Part shown: in pieces, positions 8,319 to 16,558 of the stretch
Layout: every line of letters begins with the position of its first letter
Position numbering within the stretch: position 1 is the first letter of the stretch
Assembly: GCF_002312805.1 (NCBI RefSeq)
Contig: NZ_NMUA01000014.1
Coordinates: 1-64,000 of the forward strand
Reading direction: 5' to 3'
DNA: 64,000 nt
From: Sphingobium sp. D43FB
Lineage (GTDB): Bacteria; Pseudomonadota; Alphaproteobacteria; Sphingomonadales; Sphingomonadaceae
Position numbers and translations under genes: made by a program
Notes under the pieces: model-generated
What the model saw: only the letters and a program-made list of their open reading frames with translations
What the model was told of the DNA's origin: nothing
Databases searched by the model: none

Positions 8319-9053
8319 ATGCAGACCACAGGCAAGACCATCCTCATCACCGGCGGCGGATCGGGCATCGGCGCGGCGTTGGCGCATGAATTTCATGAGG
8401 CGGGCAATCAGGTCATCATCGCGGGACGGCGGCAGGCGGCGCTCGATGCGGTGGTGGCCGCGCATCCCGGCATGGCGGCAATGACGCTGGATATGGAGGA
8501 TGCCGCAGCGATCGTCGCGTTCGCGGACAAGCTGGTAGCCGAGTTCCCGGCGCTCAATGCCGTGGTGCTGAACGCGGGCGTGATGATCGCGGAGGAGGGC
8601 ATTGATCTTGCCATCGCGGAGACGACGGTGGCGACCAATTTGCTGGGGCCGATCCGGCTGAGCCATGCGCTGCTGCCGCATCTGCGGGCGCAGGCGGCGG
8701 CGAGCCTGATCACCGTGTCGTCGGGGCTGGCCTTCGTGCCGCTGGCGGCGACGCCGACCTATAGCGCGACCAAGGCGGCGATCCATAGCTGGTCGCTGGC
8801 GATGCGCGCGCAACTCAAGAATAGCAGCGTCGAGGTGATCGAGATCGTGCCGCCGGGCGTGCAGACCGACCTGATGCCGGGCCATGCCGAAAATGACCAG
8901 ATGATGCCGCTGGCGGACTATATTGCCGAGACCATGGCGTTGTTGCGGCAACAGCCGACCCCGGCGGAGATCCATGTCGAGCGGGTGAAATTTCTGAGCG
9001 AGGCGACGCAGCGCGGCGAATTCGATCAGGTGTTCGCGATGCTCAACGGCTAG
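8319..9053 (+). CDS. SDR family NAD(P)-dependent oxidoreductase (DltE-like)
   Basis: The 244-residue short-chain dehydrogenase has TGGGSGIG (residues 11-18) for the cofactor, NAGV, a catalytic serine in VSSG and the YSATK catalytic motif. The overall form, with short N-terminus and a PPGVQTDL segment after the active site, is that of the DltE-like SDR group often paired with HxlR regulators. Substrate is unknown. A ribosome site AAGGAG precedes the ATG. Its last 4 bases overlap the convergent gene end. Confidence 0.88.
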   Translation: MQTTGKTILITGGGSGIGAALAHEFHEAGNQVIIAGRRQAALDAVVAAHPGMAAMTLDMEDAAAIVAFADKLVAEFPALNAVVLNAGVMIAEEGIDLAIAETTVATNLLGPIRLSHALLPHLRAQAAASLITVSSGLAFVPLAATPTYSATKAAIHSWSLAMRAQLKNSSVEVIEIVPPGVQTDLMPGHAENDQMMPLADYIAETMALLRQQPTPAEIHVERVKFLSEATQRGEFDQVFAMLNG

Positions 9054-9727
9054 GACGGATCCGCGACGGTCGAGGGTGCCTTGGGCGGCATGGGGAAGAG
9101 GCGGACGAAGCGGTCGGCCAGCGCCCGGTCGCCCTCGATCGTGAGGGCCACGTCCGCGAAGGACGCGCCGCCATAGATGACCGCGACCAGCGCATTCGGG
9201 TCGCCGGACAGGATGACGTCCGCGCCGGCCGCTTCGCCCCGGTCGATGGTAAAGTCGCCGTGGCGCAGCGTGGCGCGGAATTGCTCTTCGCCGAGGCGCA
9301 GGCCGATGGTTGCGTCCATGTCACCGATCGCGCTGCGGTCGATCATGGTGCGCAGCGACAGGATCACCGACACCTGGCTCATCGGCTTGCCCGGCTGCAT
9401 CGTCGGTGATCGGCAGGCCCAGCGGCCCAGCACCCGGAACAGGATTTCCGACTCGCGGCCCCAGTCGGTGAGGTCGTAAATCTGGCTGGCGGCGGGCGGG
9501 GGCAGGCGGCGGCGGACGACGATGCTCTGCGCCTCCAGTTCCTCCAGCCTTTGCGTCAGCACATTGGCGCTGATTCCGGGCAGCCCGGCGCGCAGGTCGG
9601 TGAAACGCTTGGGGCCGAGCATCAATTCGCGCATGATCGGCAGCGCCCAGCGATCGCCTATGATGTCCAGCGCATGGGCGACGGCGCATCCGTCCTGATA
9701 GGCTCTTTTGCGGCTGGGTGTGACCAT
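9050..9727 (-). CDS. HxlR-type regulator with C-terminal SCP2 sterol-carrier domain
   Basis: The first 100 or so residues are an HxlR winged helix (IGDRWALPIMRELMLGPKRF, LPGISANVLTQRLEELE). Residues about 130-215 resemble an SCP2 sterol-carrier domain (IGLRLGEEQFRATLRHGDF, VILSGDPNALVAVIYGG). The attached SCP2 part may bind a hydrophobic ligand and make this a ligand-responsive regulator. It is divergent from the VOC-SRPBCC pair, and a symmetric operator-like dyad lies directly before its start. This domain pair is known in actinobacteria and some proteobacteria; the ligand is not known to me. Confidence 0.85.
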   Translation of the reverse strand: MVTPSRKRAYQDGCAVAHALDIIGDRWALPIMRELMLGPKRFTDLRAGLPGISANVLTQRLEELEAQSIVVRRRLPPPAASQIYDLTDWGRESEILFRVLGRWACRSPTMQPGKPMSQVSVILSLRTMIDRSAIGDMDATIGLRLGEEQFRATLRHGDFTIDRGEAAGADVILSGDPNALVAVIYGGASFADVALTIEGDRALADRFVRLFPMPPKAPSTVADPS

Positions 9728-9730
9728 TGG

Positions 9731-9764
9731 TTATCTTTTCTAACTATGCAGTTGCTTAAGATAA
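9731..9764. promoter_or_regulatory. Nested dyad, likely operator of the HxlR-SCP2 regulator
   Basis: TTATCTT (9731-9737) pairs with AAGATAA (9758-9764), and inside it AACT (9742-9745) pairs with AGTT (9750-9753). Both share the same centre between 9747 and 9748, so 11 positions per half-site are symmetric. The dyad starts 4 bases upstream of the regulator's ATG and precedes the divergent VOC gene, which fits autoregulation and control of that gene. Confidence 0.6.
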
Positions 9765-9833
9765 TCATCGCGGGCATCGTATGCAAGGCGGCGAGTCGGA
9801 CCGGAATCGCCGACGACCGGAGGGAGAGACGCG

Positions 9834-10640
9834 ATGGCCGACATGAACGGGCAGTTTTTCTGGTATGAACTGATGACCAGCGATCCGCAGGCGGCGCTGG
9901 CTTTTTATGGTGATGTGGTCGGCTGGACGGCGCAGCCCTTTGGCGATGCGCCGGGCGATGAACCCTATATGGTGGTGTCGGGCAGCGCCGGGCCGGTGGG
10001 TGGCGTGATGGCGATCCCGGCCGAGGCGAAGGATTGCGGCATGACGCCCTGGTGGGGCGGCTATGTCGGGTCGGGCGGTGTCGATGCCGACGCGGCGCGG
10101 CTGGTGGCAGCGGGCGGACGGGTGCAACGCGAGGCGGAGGATATTCCGGGCGTCGGCCGCTTTGCGGTGATGGCCGATCCGGGCGGCGCGACCTTCATGC
10201 TGCTCAAGGGCTCTAGCCCCGACGAGATGGACCCGGTGCCGCCGATGGCGATGGGGCATGTCGGCTGGCATGAATTGTATAGTGGCGCTTTCGATGCCGA
10301 TCTGGATTTCTACACCGCGGCGTTCGGCTGGACCAAGGGCGAGGCCATGGATATGGGCGAGATGGGGCTGTATCAGCTCGTTTCGCAGACCGGCGGCAGC
10401 GATTTCCAGAGCATGAGCGGGGGCATCATGCCGCAGCCCAAGGAAATGCCGGTGCCGCTGTGGCTGTTCTACTTCATTGTCGGCGATATCGACGCGGCGG
10501 TCGAGCGGGTGACGGCGGGCGGTGGCACCGTGCTGAACGGGCCGATGGCCGTGCCGGGTGGTGGCTGGATCATCCAGGCGCTCGACCCGCAGGGGGCGAT
10601 GTTCGCGCTGGTGGGGATGCGCGCGGGGGAAGAGTCATGA
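9834..10640 (+). CDS. VOC family protein, two glyoxalase-like domains
   Basis: The 268-residue protein has two vicinal-oxygen-chelate halves. The first starts FFWYELMTSDPQAALAFYGD, the second GHVGWHELYSGAFDADLDFY, each with the beta-alpha-beta form and a Trp-rich GW turn. Each half ends with a GG...DPGGATF or DPQGAMF segment. Such two-domain proteins include metal-dependent dioxygenase or hydroxylase-like enzymes and binding proteins; no specific reaction can be assigned. It overlaps the SRPBCC gene by 4 bases (ATGA), so the two are translated together. GGAGGGAG precedes the start. Confidence 0.88.
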   Translation: MADMNGQFFWYELMTSDPQAALAFYGDVVGWTAQPFGDAPGDEPYMVVSGSAGPVGGVMAIPAEAKDCGMTPWWGGYVGSGGVDADAARLVAAGGRVQREAEDIPGVGRFAVMADPGGATFMLLKGSSPDEMDPVPPMAMGHVGWHELYSGAFDADLDFYTAAFGWTKGEAMDMGEMGLYQLVSQTGGSDFQSMSGGIMPQPKEMPVPLWLFYFIVGDIDAAVERVTAGGGTVLNGPMAVPGGGWIIQALDPQGAMFALVGMRAGEES

Positions 10641-11101
10641 GTGAGGATATCCATGAGCTGTCCGTGACCTGCTATATCGCCGCGCCGCGCGCGACATGCT
10701 GGCAGGTGTGGCGTGATCGCAAGGGCGAATGGTTCTGTCCCAAGCCGTGGCGCGCCGAAGTGATCGAGGAGGATATGCGCCCCGCCGGACGCAGCGCGTT
10801 GCGAATGTTCGGGCCGGACGGTGCGGATAGCGGGCCGATGGAGGGCGTTTTTCTGGAAGTCGTGGCGGACGAACGGATTGTGACTACGGATGCCTATGCG
10901 GTCGGCTGGGTGCCGCAGACGCCGTTCCTGACCGCGATCTGGTCCTTCGCGCCGGAGGGCGAGGGCACGCGCTTTACAGCAACGGCGCGTCATTGGGATG
11001 CGGCGGCCAAGGACCGGCACCTGGAGATGGGCTTTCATCCTGGGTGGGATGCGATGATGGCGCAGTTTAAGGTGTTGTGCGAGGCGGTGGCGGTGGGTTG
11101 A
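10637..11101 (+). CDS. SRPBCC (AHSA1-type) domain protein
   Basis: The 154-residue product resembles the START-like AHSA1 family: IAAPRATCWQVW at the start, a middle VVADERIVTTDAY and the C-terminal amphipathic helix after FTATARHWD and GFHPGWD. Such proteins bind small hydrophobic ligands and often sit beside VOC genes and HxlR or ArsR regulators, as here. The ATG at 10637 overlaps the stop of the VOC gene. No signal peptide is present, so it is cytoplasmic. Confidence 0.87.
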   Translation: MSEDIHELSVTCYIAAPRATCWQVWRDRKGEWFCPKPWRAEVIEEDMRPAGRSALRMFGPDGADSGPMEGVFLEVVADERIVTTDAYAVGWVPQTPFLTAIWSFAPEGEGTRFTATARHWDAAAKDRHLEMGFHPGWDAMMAQFKVLCEAVAVG

Positions 11102-11191
11102 GGGGGGAAGGGGGCGACCATTTATTGCTGTAGAAGGCCATCTAAACTTGGCTGTATTGCCGACATTCCTCCTATATGCCAGCATCGCGAG

Positions 11192-11467
11192 ATGAGGTTG
11201 CTTGGTATCTTTTCGCTGTTTTGCGCGGCCTCAGCCTGCTCTGAGCAACCAAAGCGAGAGGCTTGGGCTGTCGTTATTAGTATTGCGGAGCATGCGAACC
11301 CTAAATGGAACCCAAATGAGCTGGTAGTCACTGCAAGAAGTCAAGATGGTGCCATCGGTTCAAAACCTGTTCTAAGGGCACGCCTTAACTGCCGCATTGG
11401 CGAGACGGTTCACGGCTATGCGCGCGGCATGTCGCTGACGCTTGATGACGGCGCTTGCGTGAGTTGA
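11192..11467 (+). CDS. Small exported or lipoprotein-like hypothetical protein
   Basis: This 91-residue frame starts with a basic residue and a hydrophobic stretch ending in CAASAC (residues 11-16), a signal peptide with an imperfect lipobox. The rest has two more cysteines (in LNCRIGE and GACVS), which could pair in the periplasm. The reading frame is markedly poorer in G+C than its neighbours, a sign of acquired or fast-evolving DNA. I do not recognise a family. The ribosome site is weak (GCGAG), so the gene is plausible but not certain. Confidence 0.45.
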   Translation: MRLLGIFSLFCAASACSEQPKREAWAVVISIAEHANPKWNPNELVVTARSQDGAIGSKPVLRARLNCRIGETVHGYARGMSLTLDDGACVS

Positions 11468-11523
11468 TGTCCGGTTTCTGATCTACGAATTTATAAGCAG
11501 GCTGTCCCCTACACCCCCTTTGC

Positions 11524-11620
11524 CGTCATGCCGGGCTTGACCCGGCATCTATTAGCTCAAGGGTCCGGCGTCATTGAGAGGGTGAGGCTCATGGGCCCCG
11601 GATCAAGTCCGGGGTGACGG
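11524..11620. repeat. Palindromic repeat pair of the GTCATGCCGGGCTTGACCCGG type
   Basis: The arm CGTCATGCCGGGCTTGACCC at 11524-11543 faces CCCCGGATCAAGTCCGGGGT at 11597-11616. The same unit occurs at 20982-21058. Both arms fold and can pair. The gap 11468-11802 otherwise contains only an undistinguished G+C-rich stretch and the terminator at 11750. Confidence 0.8.
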
Positions 11621-11749
11621 GGTTTGAGGGGCTTGTCCCATTCCCCTCTTTCGTCATGCGGGCTGATGCTGGCATTAGGGACGAGGTGCGGGTGGCGGGC
11701 CGTCCGCCGTCTCCGCCCCGGCACCGCCCGCATCATTACCGCACCAACG

Positions 11750-11780
11750 AAAAGGGCGCCCGGTTGCCCGGACGCCCTTT
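11750..11780 (-). terminator. Rho-independent terminator of the aminotransferase gene
   Basis: AAAGGGCG-C-CCGG pairs with CCGG-A-CGCCCTTT around a TTGC loop (11751-11780), giving a long stem with one mismatch. On the minus strand it is followed by a T-run and lies 23 bases beyond the aminotransferase stop. Confidence 0.8.
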
Positions 11781-11802
11781 GCACTTCTCGTAGTGAAAAG
11801 CC

Positions 11803-12969
11803 TTACGCCTTGTAGACCTTGTCCACGGCGGCGCGGAATTTGGCCATGTCGTCGGCGGAGCCGACGGTGACGCGGGAGACGGTGGGCCAGATGGCCCAGC
11901 TGCGGCCGATCTGGACCTTTTCAGGGGTGGCGATCAGTGCGGCCTGCATGTCCTTGGCGGGCTTTTTCCAGTTGACCATGAACATATTGGCCTGGCTGCC
12001 GGGCTGCACCTCGATGCCCTTCTTGGTCAGATAGGCGATCGTTTCCTCCCGGTTGGCGATCATTTCCTCGCGGCGGGCCTTGATGAGCGCCGCTTCGGTG
12101 TAGACCGCATTGCCGCAATGCATCGCGGTGATCGACAGGCCGCCGGCCGCCGGGCCGAACAGCATGATGCGCTTTTGCACTTCGGGGTCGGCGAAGGTGA
12201 GGCCGAGGCGCACACCGGCCATGCCGAACAGCTTCGAGAAGGTCCGCATGACGATGATGTCCTTGCGGGCCCCGATCAGCGTAGCGGCGCTCGGCGCTTC
12301 GGAGAAGTGCAGATAGGCTTCGTCGACCAGCAGCATCGAATCGGCGGGCTTATTGTCGAGCAGCCACTGGATGTCGGCCAGCGGCGTGACGGTGCCGGTC
12401 GGGTTGTTGGGCGTGCAGATATAATAGAGGCCGGCATTGGGATTGGCGGCGAGCATCGCCTTGACGTCATGGCCCTGGCCGATGGCCTGTGGTGCCTTGG
12501 CGATGGGCGCTTTCATATAGTCGGCAGTGCGCCAGGCGGATTCGAAGGTCGGGTCGGCGGTGACCAGGCCCTTGGTCGGCGAGCAATAGGCAGCGACGAT
12601 GCTGACCAGCGGGCCGCCCGAACCGGGCCAGGGCATGACATGGGTTTCGGGGATGCCCTCGACCGTGGCGACGGTCTTGACCAGGTCGCCGCGATAATTG
12701 TCGGGATCGTACCAGTTGCCGAACGAGGCGGCTTCGGCAGCCGCAGCGACGCCCGACGGGAAAGGCCCGGTCCAGCATTCGTTGGCACCGATGCGGACCG
12801 CACCCTTGATGCCGCGCCCGGCCTGCTGCTGCGCCAGGGCAGCGCCGCTCAGCAGCGAGCTGGCAGCGACGCCCGCGCCCAGCAGCGCAGCAACCTCGGC
12901 CAGTTGACGGCGCGAATAGCCGCGCCCGATCAGATCGTCCTTGGCTTCCTTGTCCAGCATCATCGTCAT
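11803..12969 (-). CDS. Aminotransferase of the histidinol-phosphate type with a Tat-like signal
   Basis: The 388-residue protein is a fold type I PLP enzyme of the HisC/CobD-like group: CTPNNPTGT binds the cofactor, VDEAYLHF holds the pyridine, and the Schiff-base lysine is in RTFSKLFGMAG. Unusually, the N-terminus carries a twin-arginine-like segment (GYSRRQLAEVAALLGAG) and a cleavable AALAQ site, so it appears to be exported folded to the periplasm. The substrate is unknown. The ATG at 12969 has GAGGGG about nine bases upstream. The gene is monocistronic with its own terminator and divergent from ptsP. Confidence 0.85.
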   Translation of the reverse strand: MTMMLDKEAKDDLIGRGYSRRQLAEVAALLGAGVAASSLLSGAALAQQQAGRGIKGAVRIGANECWTGPFPSGVAAAAEAASFGNWYDPDNYRGDLVKTVATVEGIPETHVMPWPGSGGPLVSIVAAYCSPTKGLVTADPTFESAWRTADYMKAPIAKAPQAIGQGHDVKAMLAANPNAGLYYICTPNNPTGTVTPLADIQWLLDNKPADSMLLVDEAYLHFSEAPSAATLIGARKDIIVMRTFSKLFGMAGVRLGLTFADPEVQKRIMLFGPAAGGLSITAMHCGNAVYTEAALIKARREEMIANREETIAYLTKKGIEVQPGSQANMFMVNWKKPAKDMQAALIATPEKVQIGRSWAIWPTVSRVTVGSADDMAKFRAAVDKVYKA

Positions 12970-13160
12970 GTCGATTGTCCCCTCTGTTCCAGAAAACGGA
13001 AACTTCATTGCATCAGACGAAGCAGCGCGTCATTTCCGCAATGCCGCCCGGCGATTTTTGCAATTTTATGCCGGTCGCCGTTCCATAGTTAACGGAAACC
13101 GTCATCAATATTGCATGAATCGCCTTGGAAAGCGGACTGCGCATCTGGTAGCGCATATCC

Positions 13161-15434
13161 ATGCCCAGCACCCCCGCCGCCGCCGCCCGCCAGATCCTGA
13201 TCCGCCTGCAGGAGGTGATGGCGTCGCGCACCAGCGCGCAGGCGAAATTGAACAAGGTGGTGGAGGTGATCGGCGAGTCGCTGTCGAGCGAAGTCTGCTC
13301 CATCTACCTGGTGCGCGAGGGCGTGCTGGAGCTGTTCGCGACGCGCGGGCTGAAGCAGGAGGCGGTGCATGTCACCCGCATGGCGATGGGCGAGGGGCTG
13401 GTCGGCCTGATCGCCACCAATGTCGAGACGTTGAACCTGGACGAAGCCGCGTCGCACCCCGACTTCGCCTATCGCCCCGAAACCGGGGAAGAATTGTTCC
13501 ACAGCTTTGCCGGTGTGCCGATCGTGCGGCGCGAGCGCGCCATCGGCGTCCTGTGCGTGCAACATGCCGATCCGCGCAAATATGAAGAGGTGGAGATAGA
13601 GGCGCTCCAGACCGTCGCGATGGTGATGTCGGAGCTGATCGCCAATGCCGAACTGGCCGATGATGGCCAGGCCGAATTGCGCGTGACCGATACCGGCACG
13701 ACCCTGCTGCACGGGTTGCAACTGGTGATGGGCATGGCGCGGGGGCATGTCGTGTTCCACCAGCCGCGCGTGCATATCGAACATACCGTGGCGGAGGATA
13801 CCGAGGCGGAGCGGGCGCGCGTCATTTCCGCCTTTGCCAAGATGCGCGAGCAGATCGACCGGATGACCGGAGCGGCCGAATTCGGCATGGAGGGCGAGCA
13901 TCAGGAGGTTTTGGAAACCTACAAGATGTTCGCCTATGACGAAGGCTGGACGCGGCGGATCAACGAGGCGATCGACAGTGGCCTGACCGCCGAGGCGGCG
14001 ATCGAGCGGGTGCAGCAGCGCACAAGGATGCGGATGCGGCAGATTGACGATCCGTTATTGTCCGACCGGATGCATGACCTGGAGGATCTGGCCAACCGGC
14101 TGTTGCGGATCGTGTCGGGGCAATTGGGCACGGCGGCGCAGATGGGGTTGCGGCAGGACGCGATATTGATCGCGCGCAACCTGGGGCCGGCCGAATTGCT
14201 GGAATATGACCGGCGGCGGTTGAAGGGCGTGATCCTGGAGGAAGGATCGCTGACCGCGCATGTCACCATTGTCGCGCGCGCCATGGGCGTGCCGGTGCTG
14301 GGCCGGGTGCGCGACATCCGCCATCTGGTGAATGAGGGCGACCTCATCCTGATGGACGTCAACGCCAACAGCCTGCTGATCCGCCCGACCGCCGACATGG
14401 ACGAGGCGTTCGAGAATAAGCTGCATGTGACGCAGAAGCGCCGCGCCGAGTTCGTCGCGATGCGCGATTTGCCATCGGTCACCGCCGATGGGCAGCGGGT
14501 GGAGCTGATGGTGAATGCCGGGCTGCGCGAGGATGCGCAGGCGCTCGACATGGTGGGGGCGGACGGCATCGGGCTTTTTCGCACCGAGTTCCAGTTCCTG
14601 GTGTCGGCTACCTTGCCCCAGCGTGAAAAGCAGCAGCGGCTCTACAAGGATGTGCTGGATGCGGCCGGCGACCGGCCGGTCATCTTCCGCACCGTCGACA
14701 TCGGCGGGGACAAGGCGCTGCCCTATATGCAGCGCGAAGATGACGAGCATGAGGATAATCCGGCGATGGGCTGGCGCGCGCTGCGGCTGGCGCTGGATCG
14801 CGACGGATTGATGAAGGCGCAGGCGCGCGCGCTGCTGGAGGCGGCGGCGGGCAAGATATTGTACGTCATGTTCCCGATGGTGTCCGAACCGTGGGAATAT
14901 GAGGAAGCGCGCGCGCTGGTCGAGCATCAGCGCGAATGGCTGCTGGCGCGCAAGAAGAAGCTGCCGATCGCGGTGCGCTATGGGGCGATGCTGGAAGTCC
15001 CGGCGCTGGCCGAGGTGCTGGACATATTGTTGCCGCGCGTCGATTTCCTGTCGATCGGCACCAATGACCTGACGCAATTTCTGTTCGCGGCCGACCGCGC
15101 CCATCCCAAGCTCGCCGAACGCTATGACTGGCTGAGCATCGCGATCCTGCGCTTCCTCGACCGGGTGGCGCGGACATGCCAGGCGCATGACGTGCCGGTC
15201 GGCGTGTGCGGCGAAATGGGCGGGCGGACGCTGGAGGCGATGGCGCTGATCGGCCTTGGCATCCGGCGGCTGTCGATCACCCCGGCGTCGGTCGGGCCGG
15301 TCAAGGCGATGATCCGCGCGATCGACGCGAGCGAGGTGCAGGCGTTGATGCGCGAGCTGCTCGATAGTGGCGAACGCAACATTCGCGCGCGGCTGACGCA
15401 ATGGGCGGCTGAGCGGCATATCGAGCTGGGATAA
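13161..15434 (+). CDS. ptsP: PEP-protein phosphotransferase of the nitrogen PTS (EI-Ntr)
   Basis: The product has 757 residues: an N-terminal GAF domain (about 17-160), the PEP-utilising N-terminal domain, the phosphohistidine domain with EEGSLTAHVTIVAR (His at about residue 367) and a PEP-binding TIM barrel with GLFRTEFQFL, IFRTVDIGGDKALPY and IGTNDLTQ. This is EI-Ntr, which passes phosphate from PEP to NPr and then EIIA-Ntr, a regulatory relay sensing nitrogen state through the GAF domain. The length fits the family. The RodZ-like gene follows 89 bases later. Confidence 0.95.
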   Translation: MPSTPAAAARQILIRLQEVMASRTSAQAKLNKVVEVIGESLSSEVCSIYLVREGVLELFATRGLKQEAVHVTRMAMGEGLVGLIATNVETLNLDEAASHPDFAYRPETGEELFHSFAGVPIVRRERAIGVLCVQHADPRKYEEVEIEALQTVAMVMSELIANAELADDGQAELRVTDTGTTLLHGLQLVMGMARGHVVFHQPRVHIEHTVAEDTEAERARVISAFAKMREQIDRMTGAAEFGMEGEHQEVLETYKMFAYDEGWTRRINEAIDSGLTAEAAIERVQQRTRMRMRQIDDPLLSDRMHDLEDLANRLLRIVSGQLGTAAQMGLRQDAILIARNLGPAELLEYDRRRLKGVILEEGSLTAHVTIVARAMGVPVLGRVRDIRHLVNEGDLILMDVNANSLLIRPTADMDEAFENKLHVTQKRRAEFVAMRDLPSVTADGQRVELMVNAGLREDAQALDMVGADGIGLFRTEFQFLVSATLPQREKQQRLYKDVLDAAGDRPVIFRTVDIGGDKALPYMQREDDEHEDNPAMGWRALRLALDRDGLMKAQARALLEAAAGKILYVMFPMVSEPWEYEEARALVEHQREWLLARKKKLPIAVRYGAMLEVPALAEVLDILLPRVDFLSIGTNDLTQFLFAADRAHPKLAERYDWLSIAILRFLDRVARTCQAHDVPVGVCGEMGGRTLEAMALIGLGIRRLSITPASVGPVKAMIRAIDASEVQALMRELLDSGERNIRARLTQWAAERHIELG

Positions 15435-15523
15435 GGGGCGAACTGCGGCAAGAAGGGCTTGCCGCCGTTGACAACGCCCGTCCCACAGTGAGACAAGGCC
15501 TCACTCTAAGGTCGCGGAGCAGC

Positions 15524-16486
15524 ATGGCAGACGAAATGGAATTGGAGCCGGGCGCAGGTAGCGTACCGGAAACGCAGCCCGATACACCCGGCGCGAAACT
15601 GCGCGTCGCGCGCGAAGCGATGGGGCTGTCCTTGTCCGACATTGCGACGCGCACCCGGATCGCCCAGCGTCAGCTCGAAGCGGTCGAGCGCGACGATTAT
15701 GCCGCCTTGCCCGGCATTCCCTATGCGGTCGGTTTTGCGCGGGCCTATGCGCGTGCCGTAGGGCTGGACGAAGTGGCGATCGCCGCGCAGGTGCGCCAGG
15801 GCGTGCATGGCGCGGATATGACCGCCAATCGTTACGAGATGTTCGAACCGGCCGATCCCGCGCGCGTGCCGTCGCGCACGCTGGCCTGGACGGCCGCGGC
15901 GATCGTGGTTCTGCTGGTGGCGGGATGGGTGATCTGGCGCGCGCAGATGGCGACGCCGCCTTCGAGCGAACAGATATTGGCGCAGGACGAGGCCCGGCCT
16001 GCGGCGGCGCGTCCGGCGGCAGGGGCTGCGGTAGCCCCTGCGGCGCAACCCGTGGTGCTGACCGCGGTCGATGATGTGTGGTTGCGCATCTATGACGAGG
16101 CGGGCGAGCGGTTGAAGGACGGGCTGATGAACAAGGGCGAAACCTTCGCCGTGCCCGCCGCCGCGCGCAATCCGATGATCCTGACCGGCCGTCCGCAGGC
16201 GCTGGCCGTGACGGTCGGCGGCAAGGCGGTGGCAGCGCTGGGCGCGGCCGATCGCACCATCGCCGATGTGCCGATCAGTGCCGAGGCGCTGCTGGCGCGG
16301 GGCACGGCGGAAGCGGCTGCGCCTGCGGCGGCTGCGCCCGCACCCCGGCCGACGGCGCAACGGCGCGTGGCGCGTCCGGTTGCCCAGCCTGCGGCCGAGG
16401 ATGCGGGTACGAGCGCGGCAACGCCATCTGCCGCCGCGCCCGCTCCGGCGGCCCCATCGGGCAGCGGCGCGGTAACGCCCGAATAA
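15524..16486 (+). CDS. RodZ-like helix-turn-helix membrane protein
   Basis: The 320-residue protein has a cytoplasmic HTH domain (about residues 23-95, with LRVAREAMGLSLSDIATRT and LPGIPYAVGFARAYA), a single membrane helix at about 120-142, an Ala/Pro linker, a DUF4115-like periplasmic domain (about 180-260, starting VDDVWLRIYDEAG) and an Ala/Pro-rich tail. This is the layout of RodZ, which links MreB to the cell-wall elongation machinery. The helix-turn-helix part in RodZ binds MreB rather than DNA. The ATG at 15524 is the first inside the conserved region; a possible -35 TTGACA lies at 15468. Confidence 0.85.
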   Translation: MADEMELEPGAGSVPETQPDTPGAKLRVAREAMGLSLSDIATRTRIAQRQLEAVERDDYAALPGIPYAVGFARAYARAVGLDEVAIAAQVRQGVHGADMTANRYEMFEPADPARVPSRTLAWTAAAIVVLLVAGWVIWRAQMATPPSSEQILAQDEARPAAARPAAGAAVAPAAQPVVLTAVDDVWLRIYDEAGERLKDGLMNKGETFAVPAAARNPMILTGRPQALAVTVGGKAVAALGAADRTIADVPISAEALLARGTAEAAAPAAAAPAPRPTAQRRVARPVAQPAAEDAGTSAATPSAAAPAPAAPSGSGAVTPE

Positions 16487-16558
16487 CCATGCACGTCGCG
16501 CTTTACCGCGCGGAATAACGGCTTATGGTTAAAGCGTAAGAGTTAGTCGGGGAACATC

